Assembly: GCA_018398815.1 (NCBI GenBank)
Contig: CM031595.1
Coordinates: 141,611,332-141,675,331, forward strand
Direction of reading: 5' to 3'
From: Conus ventricosus
Lineage: Eukaryota > Mollusca > Gastropoda > Neogastropoda > Conidae
Length of the DNA: 64,000 nt
Under the pieces are notes generated by a model. The model saw only the letters and a program-made list of their open reading frames with translations. It did not search any database and had not been told where the DNA came from. This document shows positions 22,781 to 35,200 of the stretch, piece by piece. How positions within the stretch are numbered: position 1 is the stretch's first letter; each line of letters starts with the position of its first letter. The position numbers and the translations under genes were made by a program.

Positions 22781-24180
22781 GTGAGCAGAGGCAACCTTGG
22801 AGCTAAACAATGTCATTTATCTGCCAAACTTTTAAAAAGGGCAATGGATAACAAATTGATGTTCTTTATCCATGCTGAGGAAGATGCCAGTAGTTAACGT
22901 GCAGGACTGATGATAGTGCAGTGCAGAGGGCACCTGTAATCTATCACCAAAAGCAAGATGTACCGAACTGCAAACAAATATGCCTGAAGACTAGAATCAG
23001 GACATTCCATGGTGATTCAGGCAGGATAACAATGCCGTGCCAAAACAAGACACCGATGGTGTACACACTTACATTTGTTCAGGGCCAAAAGAGCACCAGT
23101 GTATTTCCAAAGATTTTTATGGCCCACCTGAATCAGTTGATCCTAAACATCTGTGTGATCTACTATGCTATGTATCAAGTCAGGGTTGCAGGTTATGAGC
23201 ACATAGATAGATATAATCTGGACATAGGTTTTTTTGTTTTTGTTTGTTGACTGTCACCAGTAAGCTTTTGACAGGAAACATGTAGAACAAGGAATTCAGC
23301 TGTATTATTTCACTCATTTTTGTTTGATTTCCCTTTCTATTAACATCTCCTTCGTTGCATAGGACAATTTCTTAATCAGTTGGCCTTTTACATCAAAAGC
23401 TTATTTTAGGTTTTGTCTGCTGTGCTGTTCAGATGAGAGGAGTCAGTGATGTGACATGTAACAATGACTGTTAGTCCTAGGTTCAGACAGGTGCATGATG
23501 ATCTGTCAGTGCCAGGTTATCATGGAATTGAGAGTTCAACAGGCATGCACAACATATTCAGCAGCTTGAAGGTATATGTGATTTAGTGACATGTACTTTT
23601 ATGTACCTCAGCCTCTAAGGATAGGGGACGCAACACCAACTTCCATACAACATGCGCACAAAACATATTTTCCTGCTGAAAAGTCATTTCCAAAGATTTT
23701 AGATTTTCAGCCAAGACCACATTTCACGCTGAGATGGAAGGGATAAGTGACTGTTCGTCCTTTGTTTTCATTGTTTTGCATGTGATTTGTCCTGCTGAAG
23801 AAGAATTGAAAGCCAAAGGAGGAAATAAGTGATAATGGAAATTTGCCACCACTCACTCAAACATCCAACAGTGCAAGTTTGAAAGAAAAAGGAAAAAAGA
23901 TAAAGGTAATAAATACATTGACATTTTTGCAAGTAATTATTTAATTATAATCATGAGCACTGCATTCACATCATCATTAGTAACAAATCAAGACAGAAAG
24001 TTTTCTGGCTTATGAATGATATGGAGCACTGCTTGTCCCATTTACTTCTGTTCTATGCTTGCCAGTTTAGTTTGGGTATCTATTGTTTTAAATGAATATG
24101 CTTTGGACTGGTGGCTTGTCCATCGTAGCGTAGTATATTTGGTCAAGACCGCATTCAATGACTCCTTGATATAACTGAAA
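22781..24180. other. ADSL intron; includes family C repeat remnant
   Basis: Mostly unique sequence. A copy of dispersed repeat family C lies at about 23745-23830 (TTTGTTTTCATTG...GCTGAAGAAGAATTGAAA). No further exon is expected between exons E and F, and none is seen. Confidence 0.5.
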
Positions 24181-24442
24181 CGTTTAGACAGTTATAGACT
24201 ATACTACAGGATAAGAGAGAGGCACAGGTGGTGAGATGTAGAAGTGTAATGTCACAGGCGAGATATTCAAGCCGACTAGACAGAGAGACCGTTACAGACC
24301 ATGTGATGTAACGTCACAGGCGAGATATTCAAGCCAACAGACAGACCGTCCGTTACAGACCCTGTGATGTAATATCACAGGCGAGATATATCAAGCGGAC
24401 AGTCAGAGGGACAGTCACAGATGGTGCGATGCGTTGTTGCAG
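24181..24442 (+). repeat. 61-62-bp array in register with the ADSL exon F acceptor
   Basis: Units read GTTACAGACCATGTGATGTA then CGTCACAGGCGAGATATTC. The CACAG ends lie at 24257, 24319 and 24380, and the real exon F acceptor ends at 24442, giving steps of 62, 61 and 62 bp. The real junction (GTCACAGATGGTGCGATGCG, then TTGCAG and GTGGACACATTC) aligns with the units without gaps over most of its length. A more diverged unit precedes them near 24209. Confidence 0.8.
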
Positions 24443-24529
24443 GTGGACACATTCCTTCAGAGGGAAGTGCAGCCGGCTCTGCAGGCCTACAGTCAGCACC
24501 TGGAAGGTCGCTCCATCCTCACCATCTAG
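24443..24529 (+). CDS. ADSL: ADSL last coding exon (F) with stop codon
   Basis: 87 nt, phase 0, after acceptor TTGTTGCAG. It encodes VDTFLQREVQPALQAYSQHL then EGRSILTI and ends with TAG at 24527-24529. The length and helical content match the C-terminal end of animal ADSL (about 28 residues after the previous exon). Confidence 0.9.
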   Translation: MDTFLQREVQPALQAYSQHLEGRSILTI

Positions 24530-25210
24530 TCTGCCATGCTCCGTCATGCCTGCATCCTTCCCCCAACATGCTTCAGGCATTGCTTTGTCAGTCATTCCCC
24601 TGTGTTCCCTAAGCACTGCTTGTGGAGTCACCAAGCCTTGGTCAGTGAAATCAGCATGTCAGCCATTTCTTGTGACGTCACGGTGATCTTTTGCAGTGCC
24701 AGCGACGCTACGCTATAATGATGTCAGCATTGCTGATGAAGTCATAATGATATTAGCATTGCTGGTGAAGTCATAATGATATTAGCATTGCTGGTGAAGT
24801 CATAATGTTGCCAGTGACGCTATAATGATGTCAGCATTGCTGGTGAAGTCATAATGATATTTGTATTGCCAGTGGTGCTGTAATGATGTCAGCATTGCTT
24901 GTGACGTCATAATGATGTCAGCATCGTTGGTGAAGTTATATCATGATGACATCTTTGCCGGTAAATTCATATCATTATTACAGATGATGTCATAACGATG
25001 ATAACATCGCTGGTGAGGTTGATGACATAATTGCTGGTGAAGTCATAATGATGGCATCATTGTAGGCCAATTTTAAATCATGATGATAACATCGCTGGTG
25101 AAATCGGTATCATGACATCAGCATCATTGGCAAAATCATAGTGATGACATCAGCATAGCCAGTGAAAACAGAATCAGCATGACAACTATTATGTATGGAA
25201 TTCACGTGAC
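24530..25210 (+). repeat. ADSL 3' flank with GATGTCAGCATTGC repeats
   Basis: From about 24700 to 25170 a diverged unit of about 30-36 bp (ATGATGTCAGCATTGCTGGT then GAAGTCATA) recurs about a dozen times. It probably lies in the 3' untranslated region or just past it. It does not resemble any visible exon junction. Confidence 0.75.
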
Positions 25211-27330
25211 ATCAGCATTGTGTTTAAATTCAGTTTAGGTATATCAGCCAATGCTTTGAATATTAGACCAACACAATACAGTATGAATGGAATGCACTGG
25301 TTACAATGCTCGTTCTCAGTAATATGTCACAGTATTGCTGTTGCAGACTTGTTGCTCTCAGTTCAAAATATTTCACTTAAAGCTTGCTGTCAGCCTCAAA
25401 GATGGCAGGTTAATGCACTGTTGTATCAACACCAGTGTAATGCGGAGCTTAAACAAGACAGATCTTCATGGATCACGCAGTTGCTTTTCAAGCTGGCTTT
25501 GCTGCGATGGACCAGCAGGGTAATGGTAGGCGACGGGTTTCGTTCAGATGAAGAACCAGTTGTCTCTCTCAAGTATTGAGACAGTACCTACTGCATTTCA
25601 TCCTGACAAGCAGGTGCAAGAGCAGCACATAACTATCTGTTGATTTGGTGCAAGACCAACACAATTATTTTGTGTGTTGGAATGACGTTGAGAAATAATG
25701 TACTAGCATGGTTTGTGGGATTTGGGAAGTACAGTGTTTGTGGGGGATTTGTAAAGTGTATTATTTACTGTTGCTTTTGAATATTACATTTATTGTGATG
25801 GGAAAATACGGCCATGTTTGGAATTCCATAATTATATTTCAATGAAGAACTTGATTTACTTTAAATGCATGTTATGGACCCGCAGAATAAGAAAGGTTGA
25901 AATTCAGATGACACAGCAGTATTGCTGAGAATGTCTGTCCGGCCTTGATGTGGCAGGGTTATAAACAGCAGGGAACAAATGAGAGACCTTTTGTATTGAA
26001 TGTGTTGGTTAACATGTTCCAGCTTTTTAAGGTGGAGATAATGTGATATTAATTGTGCAGAGTTGGTATTTTGGCTTTTCTACTAAAGTAGGGCAACATA
26101 AGCATCATGAATCAGTACTTTTCAGTATTCAGCTAGTGGGACAGAAGTGGAGTGCAGTATGTGGAAGCTTTGACGTCGAGCAGAACATGTCAAGAGTTGA
26201 GGTCAACAGCTTTGGGAGAAACCTGCTCCGAATGGAATGTACAACTTCCTCTGCTTCCAGAGTGACAGAATTTCATCGTTTATCATCAGCTTCATTCACA
26301 GCACTTGTCACTGTAGTGGATTGATCTCGTTGAAATTAAATAAATATCCTGAATTTGAATTTTCCAGGCCCAAGGAAGGTAAGGCTCATTCCCCCTCCCA
26401 CCCCCACCCCTTTTTTCTGTTAAGGCTGGATATATAGTAAAGGATATTTTTCTCTGCCTTTGACAAACATACCACTTCAACAGAATTCAGCTCCCAGTTT
26501 GTTAAATTCTGTGGGTCAAGCCTGAAAAGTTGACTGCAAAGTTTGTCCCCCTGAACATGTCTTTCTCTTTTTGTGAAGCAGCTGCTTTATGTTTCGATGT
26601 TTTGTTTTTTTTATTGTAAACTGCCACACTTCAGTTGTACACATCCACTTACGTTAATTTATTTCCCATTTTATTACCAGTATTTTCTGCTAGCTGGTTC
26701 TGCCTGTGTGGTCCATGCACACGCATAGAAGCAGAAAATGTTACTCAGGCAAACACCCCCCACCCCTCCCCTCTATCTGCCTTGTTTTGATGACTGTGTT
26801 GATGTTCAATTGTGACACCACTCACATCTGGTTAGCTGATGACAGCTAGTTGCTGGTGGACCAGAAGTGGCACATGCTGTCCACACTGCAACTACAGCAC
26901 TATAGTCATGGTTGTTTTTTCATGGATTTTTCCCCTATATTATTGATGTTTAATTAGGCTGTTAGCATGCATGATTTCATTGCTTTAATGAGTACATTTG
27001 AGGTTGATTTTTTTTTCTGAGAATATTTGAGACTGACTTTTGGTTTACACATACCTCTTAAAACTGATCTAGATTTATATCGTCTACATGCTTATTATGT
27101 ATTAAATTGACCTCTTCTTATCATGTAAACAGTATTTGCGGATGGTTTGTTGGTTCACTGTGCGAATTATCATACTGAAGAACAATCACTGTGTTCTGCA
27201 GTGTCCATGACAGTGGGGTCAGCTGTTGTAAATCAAATAGTAATGCAACAGCTCCTGTTCTGCCTTCAGTCCTGTTTGTCCATAAATGCAGGGTCTGTAC
27301 CATCTGCCCTCTGTGAGAAGCAGTATGAAT
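25211..27330. other. No gene seen
   Basis: AT-rich, apparently unique sequence with a decayed copy of the GCCCTGATGTGGC dispersed repeat at 25941-25970. Open frames here have no recognisable domain and no supporting splice context. Confidence 0.45.
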
Positions 27331-27740
27331 AGTGGCCTCCACTATGAAGCATTGTCTGCCACCCCGGTGAAGAATTTTACTGGCCATTCCATCTGCGATC
27401 CAGTGAAACCTTATGGTATTGGCCTTCTCAGTGAAACATTATCCATCAGGATGGCCAATACAATAATGAATGAAGCATGGGAGATACTTCGTTGGAATGG
27501 CAGATGAAATAATGCTTTGGTAGGGTGGCAGATAATGCTTCATTTGGATGGTCTATGAAATGATCCTTCACTGGGATAGCAGGTAATGGTCCAGTGGGGT
27601 GGCCAAGACAATAGTGCTTCTCAGGGGTAGCAGATGATGCTCCAGTGGGGTGGCCAATGCAATAATCCATTACGATGGCTGATAATGCTTCACTTTATAG
27701 TCAATACAATAGTGCTCGTCTGGGATGGTGCATGGGTGCT
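27331..27740. repeat. Decayed tandem array, about 40-bp units
   Basis: Repeated words GGGGTGGCCAATACAATAAT, TGCTTC and GGCAGATAATGC(T) recur about ten times with heavy divergence. Confidence 0.65.
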
Positions 27741-27845
27741 ACCAGTAGATTTGTAAAATTCTGAAAGGTAGGGGTCCGGGGGCCGCCGAGGCCCCTGCAG
27801 AGTACAGGGACAGCGCCCCTGTTGGAGGATCAGGGGGGCAACTTT
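27740..27845 (+). mobile_element. Truncated GC-rich transposon end fragment
   Basis: Reads CATGGGTGCTACC, then AAATTCTGAAAGGTAGGGGT and GGCC-rich palindromic words. The same order (CATGGGTGAAACC, AAATTCTGAAAGGTGGGGGT, GGCC-rich) starts the element at 53836. No opposite end is found nearby. Confidence 0.6.
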
Positions 27846-28857
27846 TCTTTAAGAAAGACAGTGAGAAAAGTCTCTTTTTTTCCTTTTTGTTCCATCTTGG
27901 ACTGACAAACTGAATGGAAGAGATTTCACATCAAGCACACATTCCGAGGCGGAAGATGAATAACTACCTCGTGATTTCTGAAGGCAATACAGAATATTTA
28001 CACTGAACATGTATGTTCCTTGACTAGAACTCTGTTGTTCATTGTGCATGCGACCCCACCATCAAAATGTCCACATTTTGTCTTCGAGGATGGTATTTAA
28101 ATGCAATACCAGCATGCACATGCAGGGGTTCCACTGCCTTTTTAGTTTTTGCGTCAAGAAACGCACGCCTCCGCAAAAATTGCGTCAGCGCTGAAAAAAA
28201 TGCTTAACAAAGTAAACTGTACTCGCTCCCGTCAAAACAGCTCTGAATCACGCGCCTTAACACCGCTGAAGTGCAGAGCAGCTCGCTGCAGGAAAGCGTT
28301 TTCTGTGCCACACGAGTCCGGGCCTTCCATGGCAAGCAGCATGGTATTGTCCACGTTACTGTCACTCAGCCGCGACCGCTGACATGTCTTGACCCGGTTT
28401 TGGAGGCTGAAGCCACGTTCGCATGGCACACTGCTCACGGGAATAACAAGGGCAATGTTTGCGAGTGTGGCAAATGCGGGCATGTCGTCACTGTAGTCGA
28501 GGATGACATGTTGGCAGGCCTGATCAAATGTGATGTTGCCTAGAGTCTTCATTGTCCGTTTGAACTGCCGAAAACCAGTGCGTAGTTGCTCGCCCGACAA
28601 CAGCGCTGGCTGCTCTCCGACCTACTGGCCGAATTTGTTTGCCAGCAAGGTGATTGCGTCATCGCCGTAATCGTCTGCCGACTTCGCTGCTGTGGCTGGG
28701 TACCGCTGCACATCGAACACTTTCCCCAGGGCAGACACAATGTCGAGTTGTTCAGCAGGGAAGCGCTCGTCTAGGTTTTCTATCAAATGTTCAATGAACT
28801 CTGCCCGCGCATTGTTGTGTGCAGCAGCATTCACATCATTCATTCTTTGTCCCTTGT

Positions 28858-30114
28858 CAGAGATGGGATTCTCATAATGTGAAAAAGGAGGGGAAAAAAA
28901 GTGGCGGGGTCAGGGGCAAAGCCCCCTGAAGCTGAAGATTTTTTAGAATTTAACCTGCAAAAATCAGCATCTGAGACACCAAAGTATTCAAAAGTATTAA
29001 TAACCTTGATCCTAAAAAAAAAAAAAGACTTTCTCACCTTCGCCATTGATGTCTGTCAGGAAAGACCATTGACACAGGATTGGTGATTTTCCAGTTGCTA
29101 ATAGTCACACAATTTTCCAGCAGTTGCAAGTCAGTTTCTCATTGCTGTCCTTCACATCACCACATTTCAGCGAGCAGTTAGTTTCTAATAGTAATAGCCA
29201 TCCTTCAAAATACTTATTAAAAAAGTTTACCTCAACACCAATCAAATAATTTCTTATAGTTGTCCTTCAAAATACCATAAGTCTGAAACACGTGTACTAT
29301 CACCAACAGTCAATGAACAGAATGGGAAACCATAATTCAGATGAATGATGAACATGAATTTTAACCTTTCAAAGAACAGTTTGGATCGAGTTGAAGAATG
29401 TCAAAAGAGCTGATGAGCAAATCTGTACTGCAGCCTAAAGCAAAAAAAAAAAAAAAAAAAGAAAAAAAGTAAGGTGAAAGTCACCGACCGTAAACTAAAC
29501 TATTTACACTCTTGACTTCTTCGCTGGTCTTGTGCAACTGTCAGAAGCAGCCTTTCTTTTTGTGGATAATTCAGTCAGTCTTGCAAAAACGTGGTTGATC
29601 AATGCTGACTTGCCCCGTGAGCCATACTTGATCGCGTCATTACACCATGTGCAGACTGCTTGTCCTGGATAGGTGATTTTCCTCATGCAGTCTTTCAGTC
29701 TGAGAATCACACTGTGGCTGACGGCGCCTTTGGAACTGGTCAGCATCACTTTTGCGCTCACTTCCTCCTCCAACCACTTCCAAGTCCATTTGTTTTTAAC
29801 TGAAGCATCGACTTGCTTCGCAAGAACTTTCTCGCTTTCTGCTATCTGACGAAACATTCTAGTTTTCGCTAGGCTACTCTTGTCACACCGAAAGAAAATG
29901 GCGTCAGGAAAAAAATTCGCAAACAGTTTGCCGCGTTCTCAAACATCAACTTCCGCTTTGATGGTTTCGGTCAACCGCAGAATGAAAACAAAGACAGCAG
30001 TCTCGACCGGCCCAAGCAGAAACTGGAAAACATCCATTTGCGAACGGATCAATTGAGAACACAATATCGATCGACCTCTCGCCGTACATTAGCTTCATCA
30101 CAAACCTACCTCTA

Positions 30115-30145
<31 letters not shown>

Positions 30146-30234
30146 TTTCTCAGCGGATTTACACTGATCTCAAAAACGACCCCTGGGGCCATCAAAAGAC
30201 GGAAATCCGCCAATCGGCGGAAAAATCCCATCTG
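28858..30234 (-). mobile_element. Nested non-autonomous transposon, copy 1
   Basis: Ends CAGAGATGGGATT (28858) and AAATCCCATCTG (30231-30234) are imperfect inverted repeats. It splits the hAT transposase, whose reading resumes on the other side, so both borders are well placed. The flanks share only CTTGT (5 of 8 positions), a degraded target duplication at best. Inside are a GC-rich subterminal segment, a zinc-finger ORF and a poly-C tract. The copy at 55487-57532 shares both ends. Confidence 0.85.
29504..29857 (-). CDS. Zinc-finger ORF of nested transposon
   Basis: 117 residues beginning MFRQIAESEKVLAKQVDASV, then KNKWTWKWLEEEV and a single finger-like motif CTWCNDAIKYGSRGKSALIN followed by His. 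It resembles the N-terminal DNA-binding finger of hAT-type transposases but has no catalytic core, so it is probably a leftover. The same protein starts on the minus strand at about 57157 in the second copy, and a relative is at 55180-54549. After the finger this copy diverges to LTELSTKRKAAS and ends in KKSRV, possibly a nuclear localisation signal. Confidence 0.65.
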   Translation of the reverse strand: MFRQIAESEKVLAKQVDASVKNKWTWKWLEEEVSAKVMLTSSKGAVSHSVILRLKDCMRKITYPGQAVCTWCNDAIKYGSRGKSALINHVFARLTELSTKRKAASDSCTRPAKKSRV

Positions 30235-32213
30235 TGCTTGTATGTGTTGTTCTGCACTTCATTGTTAAACTTCGTCTCAGTCTCTCCGCTGTTGTCACGA
30301 AGTGCCTCCAACTGCTGTTTGGTCCCGAGAACCCTGGGGCGGATTGCCGACAGACTGATGTGGTCGCGCTGGAAAAAACGGTTCAGTGTGTCCATGATTG
30401 GCAGTAGATCTAGAAGCGCTGCAGCCATGGCGACAAAGCTGAACCGCTTGATCTGAGCAAGCAGTCCCCTTGCAGTCGCGTTTCCACGTGCGGCCTCCTC
30501 GTCCAGTTCTATCACTAAACTTGGCCAGTTTTTAAAGATGCTCTCAGTTGCAGAAGTGAGACTCAGCCAGCGCACTGAACAGGGTTCCTTCAGGCTCACA
30601 AAGTCAGATGGATCAAGAGCTGCGTGTAGCTCACGGAGTCTCTCGTACTTTGCAGCAGAGTACTTGAAGAGCTTGAACACAGCATTCACCGTTGTTCTGA
30701 AGTCGCTCGCTTGCTTTGTCTTGCTGGCTGCTTTTGAAGCAACAAGGGCACACCTATGTGCAACACAGTGCACATGTGTCAGAAACGGAGAGTCACGAGT
30801 CAGTCTAGCCCCTGCCCCGTTTTCGCGACCCAGCATGACCGGCGCTCCATCGGAACCCAACCCCACAACTCTACGCACGTCCACCCCTCTTGTCCCCAAC
30901 ACTTCCCGCACTTTGTTAAAAACACACTCTGCTGTTCCGGCCTGAACAGTGTAGTTTCCGATAAATAAAGTCAAAGGGATCCATTCTTGACTATTTTCAT
31001 GAACACTGAGTTTTTTGTACACTGAAATGTTCACCGTTTCATCGATCATAATCCCAACGAACGGACTAGCGGCTATGTCGGCATCCTGATCTGTTCGCAG
31101 CACTGAAGCCAGGCTGTCCTGCAGTTCTGCTGCTGCTGAGTTATTCTGGTAGATTTTACCTGAAGCAAGTGTTGAACACCCGTTCGCAATCTGCAAGGAG
31201 CAAAGAGACTGAAATTCACTGTTAGGATGCTGTTTTTGAGCCATGTAGAGAGCTGTCCTCATCAGGCCAATCTGTTTTTCAGCCCGTTCCCCCTTCGCCT
31301 GTTCATTCTGTTTTTGCATCAGTTTTTGTCTACCCTTCAAACTCAATGCAATCTGATGTTTCTGCGAATCCCTATGACGTATGAGAGCTGATGCCTGGAA
31401 ATCAGTTGAGCCCTTCGTATGAAAGCATTCTTTGCCCCAGCCCGCCTGCACACCTCACAAAACATTTTTATTTCCCCAGATCTAAACTCGGTGACTAGCC
31501 ATTTATATCTTTGCCGCCACTCAGGGTTGAACTGCCGTGACTCTGCACCCTTTGCTGGCATGTCTGACGCGATTGATGTCGACTGGCCTTGTTCCGAAGA
31601 TCTCTCCGAGTCAGCCTTTGTTCTTTTCCACATCAACGATCTCCTCGAGATTTCTTCCAGATTCAACATCTTCACATCGGCGCTTTTCTCCCCCACCGAA
31701 AAATGCAAACATGTTTGATTGTCTCTTTGCCATTTTTGCTAAGTAAGCCCGCGAAAACAAGCCGGGTCAGTCAACCTTAATATTATTCCTACACGCTGTG
31801 ACCACGGTAAAGTTCCCATCAATGGCGCACTCTGGCATCCAGAATCACGTGGGATGATCGTGTGTGCGTGGGAAGTCATAACGTATTCCGATTGGAAGAT
31901 GGCACCATCGCAGACGCGGGAAAGATTCCATTTTATTTCGAGGGGAGAAAGGATAAGGCGTTTTGGAACATTCTTGATCTAGCAAAAAGTCAGCGAGTGC
32001 CACAGAGTAAAATGTGCACGCACTATCACTAATTGGCGGTGTCAAGCAGTCTGCTGTAGGTCTGTGCCGTGTTTTGCCCCTCTGACATAGGCTTGCGGTT
32101 GAGAACAGGTCCTGGGAAAATTGCGTCGCTAAACGCACGGCCGCGAAAAAAATGCGTAGGAAGGCAGAAAAACGCAATAATTACGTAAAATTTTGCAATA
32201 AATGGAACCCCTG

Positions 32214-35200
32214 ACATGTTTTATTTTCTTCTCGTCCATGCCACCAGCACACCATGTCGTATTCTTCAAAAGGTGATCATCATCTAACATGCATACAAGT
32301 TTTTGTTGTTGTTGTTTTTTTTATTAAATGCACTCACACACAAGACCTCTGTTTAAGACTCATCCAGAAGTTATCTCAAGTGGCAGTTGAACCCCAGACC
32401 TTGAAAAGGATTTAGACACCCTATCCACTTGGCCAACAAGGTCTCTACAAATGCATGATGAAAACAGACAGGTACAGACACAACACATATAAAGATTTGC
32501 TGGCATGTTGTTTCACTGATCCGTTTCAATCAGATATAAAAAGGACTCAGCGGAAAGGGAGTACTTGTCACTTTCTGATTCAATGAAGTCACACTAAATC
32601 AAATTCCATCCTGTTTTCCTACTGGACACATGCACGTGCATGCGCGCGCACACACACACAAAGACAGCAAAGATTCCTGATAAAAAAAATTTAATGAAAT
32701 CATGAGAACAACTTGTTCAACTAAAACGAGCAACTGAAGGTTTATATGTTTGTATCCAAGCAAAATCAAGCTATTAATAAGTAGGTGCACAAACTATCCT
32801 GAATGATTAATGAAAAAGAAATAAAATGAAATACAGGATTTACCACAAAGTTTTCAAGTAATCAAAAGAAGTAGTAACGAACTAGACCACTTCAGTTTTT
32901 TGTCTTGGACAATTGTTCAAGTTCATTATCTTGAATGGCTTCCAACTTTTCAGCAACTGCCTACAAAGATACCACAACCTGTTGGTTAAAACACACTTCC
33001 CCAATCACAGCTTGAAATCTCCATGATACGACTGACAATTATCACATCCAAATATCTATTAGCCACTTCCACAACACATTTTGTTGATTGCAGCAATAAA
33101 TCTGACCATCAAAAGCTGAAATATCCAGCAAAGAAATTAAAATGGTCCCCAACTTGTCTGGTCCTCTCTCGGTTTCCTGTCTGCCACGTGTCCTGTTACC
33201 TTTTTTTTTGGTCACTGAGAACTGTCGCTGACCCCAACCAGAGGTCACTATCGCATATGCAGATATGCCCAAGTGTATTCCAACACCAAAACATCTGTCA
33301 TTATCCTAAATACTGACATGGTCTCCCATTATCCCCCTCACTGAAAGTACCACAAGCACTGTTATTCTGTTCCTGTCCAAGACTATTGTCACCATCCCTA
33401 ACACCAATACAGTCTCTCAATATCTTTACACCAAGATATTCCAAACACTGGTCTGTTTGTTGGTATTCAACACAAATTAGTATGTCACTACTGACAGTAC
33501 TGAAACTGCTTCTAAATGTAAAACACTGTCACTCCTGTAGTCTCATTTTTTGACATATCTAGTCTGCCTGCATATGCAGAGGTTAACATAATATTGTAAA
33601 CAGTTTGTTCTTAACTGTGAAACCTTTTTGTAACTAAAATTAATTATGACTAGGTTCGCTGAGAAGACAGATTATCAACATGGTCTGAGATTTATTCAGG
33701 TTAGTGCAAGTGTTGTTTTGGTTTACAAACAAAATCTGCATTCTAAGTGTAAGTGAGCAGTTTTCTGCAGAATTTAAAGACATGTTCTCTCCCTACCCCG
33801 ACTTTCTTGAAAAACATTATTCCCTCGACTGAAATTGTTCAAATCGAACAAAATGTTTACAAAAGGAAAACAGCTACTTTGCTCAATTTAGAAACAATTT
33901 CATATGGCCAGAAACAACTGTATCTAATGATCAATTCCACCAATTAGGAACAGCCTTTTGTATCAGATGTAGATTAAACCCACTATCCCTGACTCTGAAA
34001 CTATCAATATCACTGTGAAGATCAGTTTTCATTCAATACTAATGTCAGCATCCCCAGCACTAACACATCTCTCATTACTACAATTATCCAAACATTACAT
34101 ACATTACTGTCAAACATCAATGTTTCTGTCACGACTTCTTACACTGTTATTCCGTTACAATCCAAAAACTGATACCAAGTCTGATGCCCATCATAGTAAG
34201 TCCAGCAGGAACGCCATATTTTTTCATGACCTGGTTTTCATTTCCTCACTGCTAAAACACTGGCACACACACCTGCATACAAACCACTACATGACTCTCT
34301 TGCAGCTAGTACTTTTAAAATCAGTAGCAGGAGGTATGGTTTACGAACAGACATGCCTTGCACATTTCTTGTGGTAGCTTCTCTGGATCGATGCTCACCA
34401 CTCCCTCATTAAATCATCTTCAGCTACCAGGCAAACTTCCTAGCTTTGTGAACTACAGTCGACATCTTCCTCGCTCTTCAACTTCAAGATATCCACATTC
34501 AACATGTGCCACCCACTTATTTCCCATGCACTGCCCATCTGCAGACCTGAGAAGCTGTAGAACTGGTTGGGATCCTGGAGTTGTGCTTGCAGTTTCCTTT
34601 GGGATGAGGTATGGAGAATGAGAAGATTCCTTAATGCGGATTTCGAGAATCTCTGAGTAAATTTTCATCAATGGCCAACCTGCATAGTTTTTGCTTATGA
34701 TCATTCAGCAGTACAACAGTCCTGAAATTTTGTACAACTGAACAGACATGTATGTTCTGACCATTTATATCCCTGTTCTCCATACTTATTTAGCCTCATG
34801 AAACCTCTGTGGTTTCCAAGAGTTAACGCAAGTCAGCATATATCCAATGTAGCTGTTGTCGCATTCACTTAAAACTATCAATAATATGCTGGATAGCTCA
34901 TCTGCCCTTCACTTAACATGTAAATATTTTGCCACGTAGTATGATGCCTTGCCTTTCACACATTACAATTTCCTCTACAATAGCAGCAAGTGTCAGGAAA
35001 TATTCTCCTGTTCCATCTTCCAGAATCCCCACATCCCCCTTTCAAGCCCAGGCCATCCCCACCACTGTGTCCCATGGACAGCACTACAACTCTACCATCA
35101 ACAGTGTACACCATCCTCAGCACCATCAGAATGTCGCCACATTCTTTGTCCTTTGCTTGGGTGGCTCTCTCCAAGTCTGGTCTGTTCAGCGGGACCATGT

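Larger units (their letters stand above)
28232..31708 (-). pseudogene. hAT transposase, interrupted
   Basis: Pieces in order from the N-terminus: a zinc-finger region (FNPEWRQRYKWLVTEFRSG, then FCEVCRRAG) in one frame; from about 31440 the next frame carries STDFQASALIRHRDSQKHQ, so one base is missing near 31420. The catalytic core follows to 30235: FVGIMIDETVN (first Asp), VGLGSDGAPVMLG (second Asp), HVHCVAHRCAL (C-x2-H) and CSVRWLSL. The nested insertion then splits the gene after NNEVQNNTYKH. It resumes at 28857 with RMNDVNAAAHNNARAEFIEH, meets one in-frame TAG near 28620, and ends in the dimerisation domain (LANIALVIPVSSVPCERGFS, with the catalytic Glu). The family resembles ZNF862/C17orf113-type hAT proteins. 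An ATG near 31669 is the likely start. Confidence 0.88.
28123..32213 (-). mobile_element. hAT DNA transposon, 4.1 kb, with nested insertion
   Basis: Perfect 11-bp terminal inverted repeats, CAGGGGTTCCA at 28123-28133 and TGGAACCCCTG at 32203-32213, bound a minus-strand hAT transposase. The direct repeat ACATG flanks both ends (28118-28122 and 32214-32218), a candidate 5-bp target duplication; hAT elements more often make 8 bp. CAGGG termini fit hAT. The element was later split by another transposon at 28858-30234. Confidence 0.88.
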
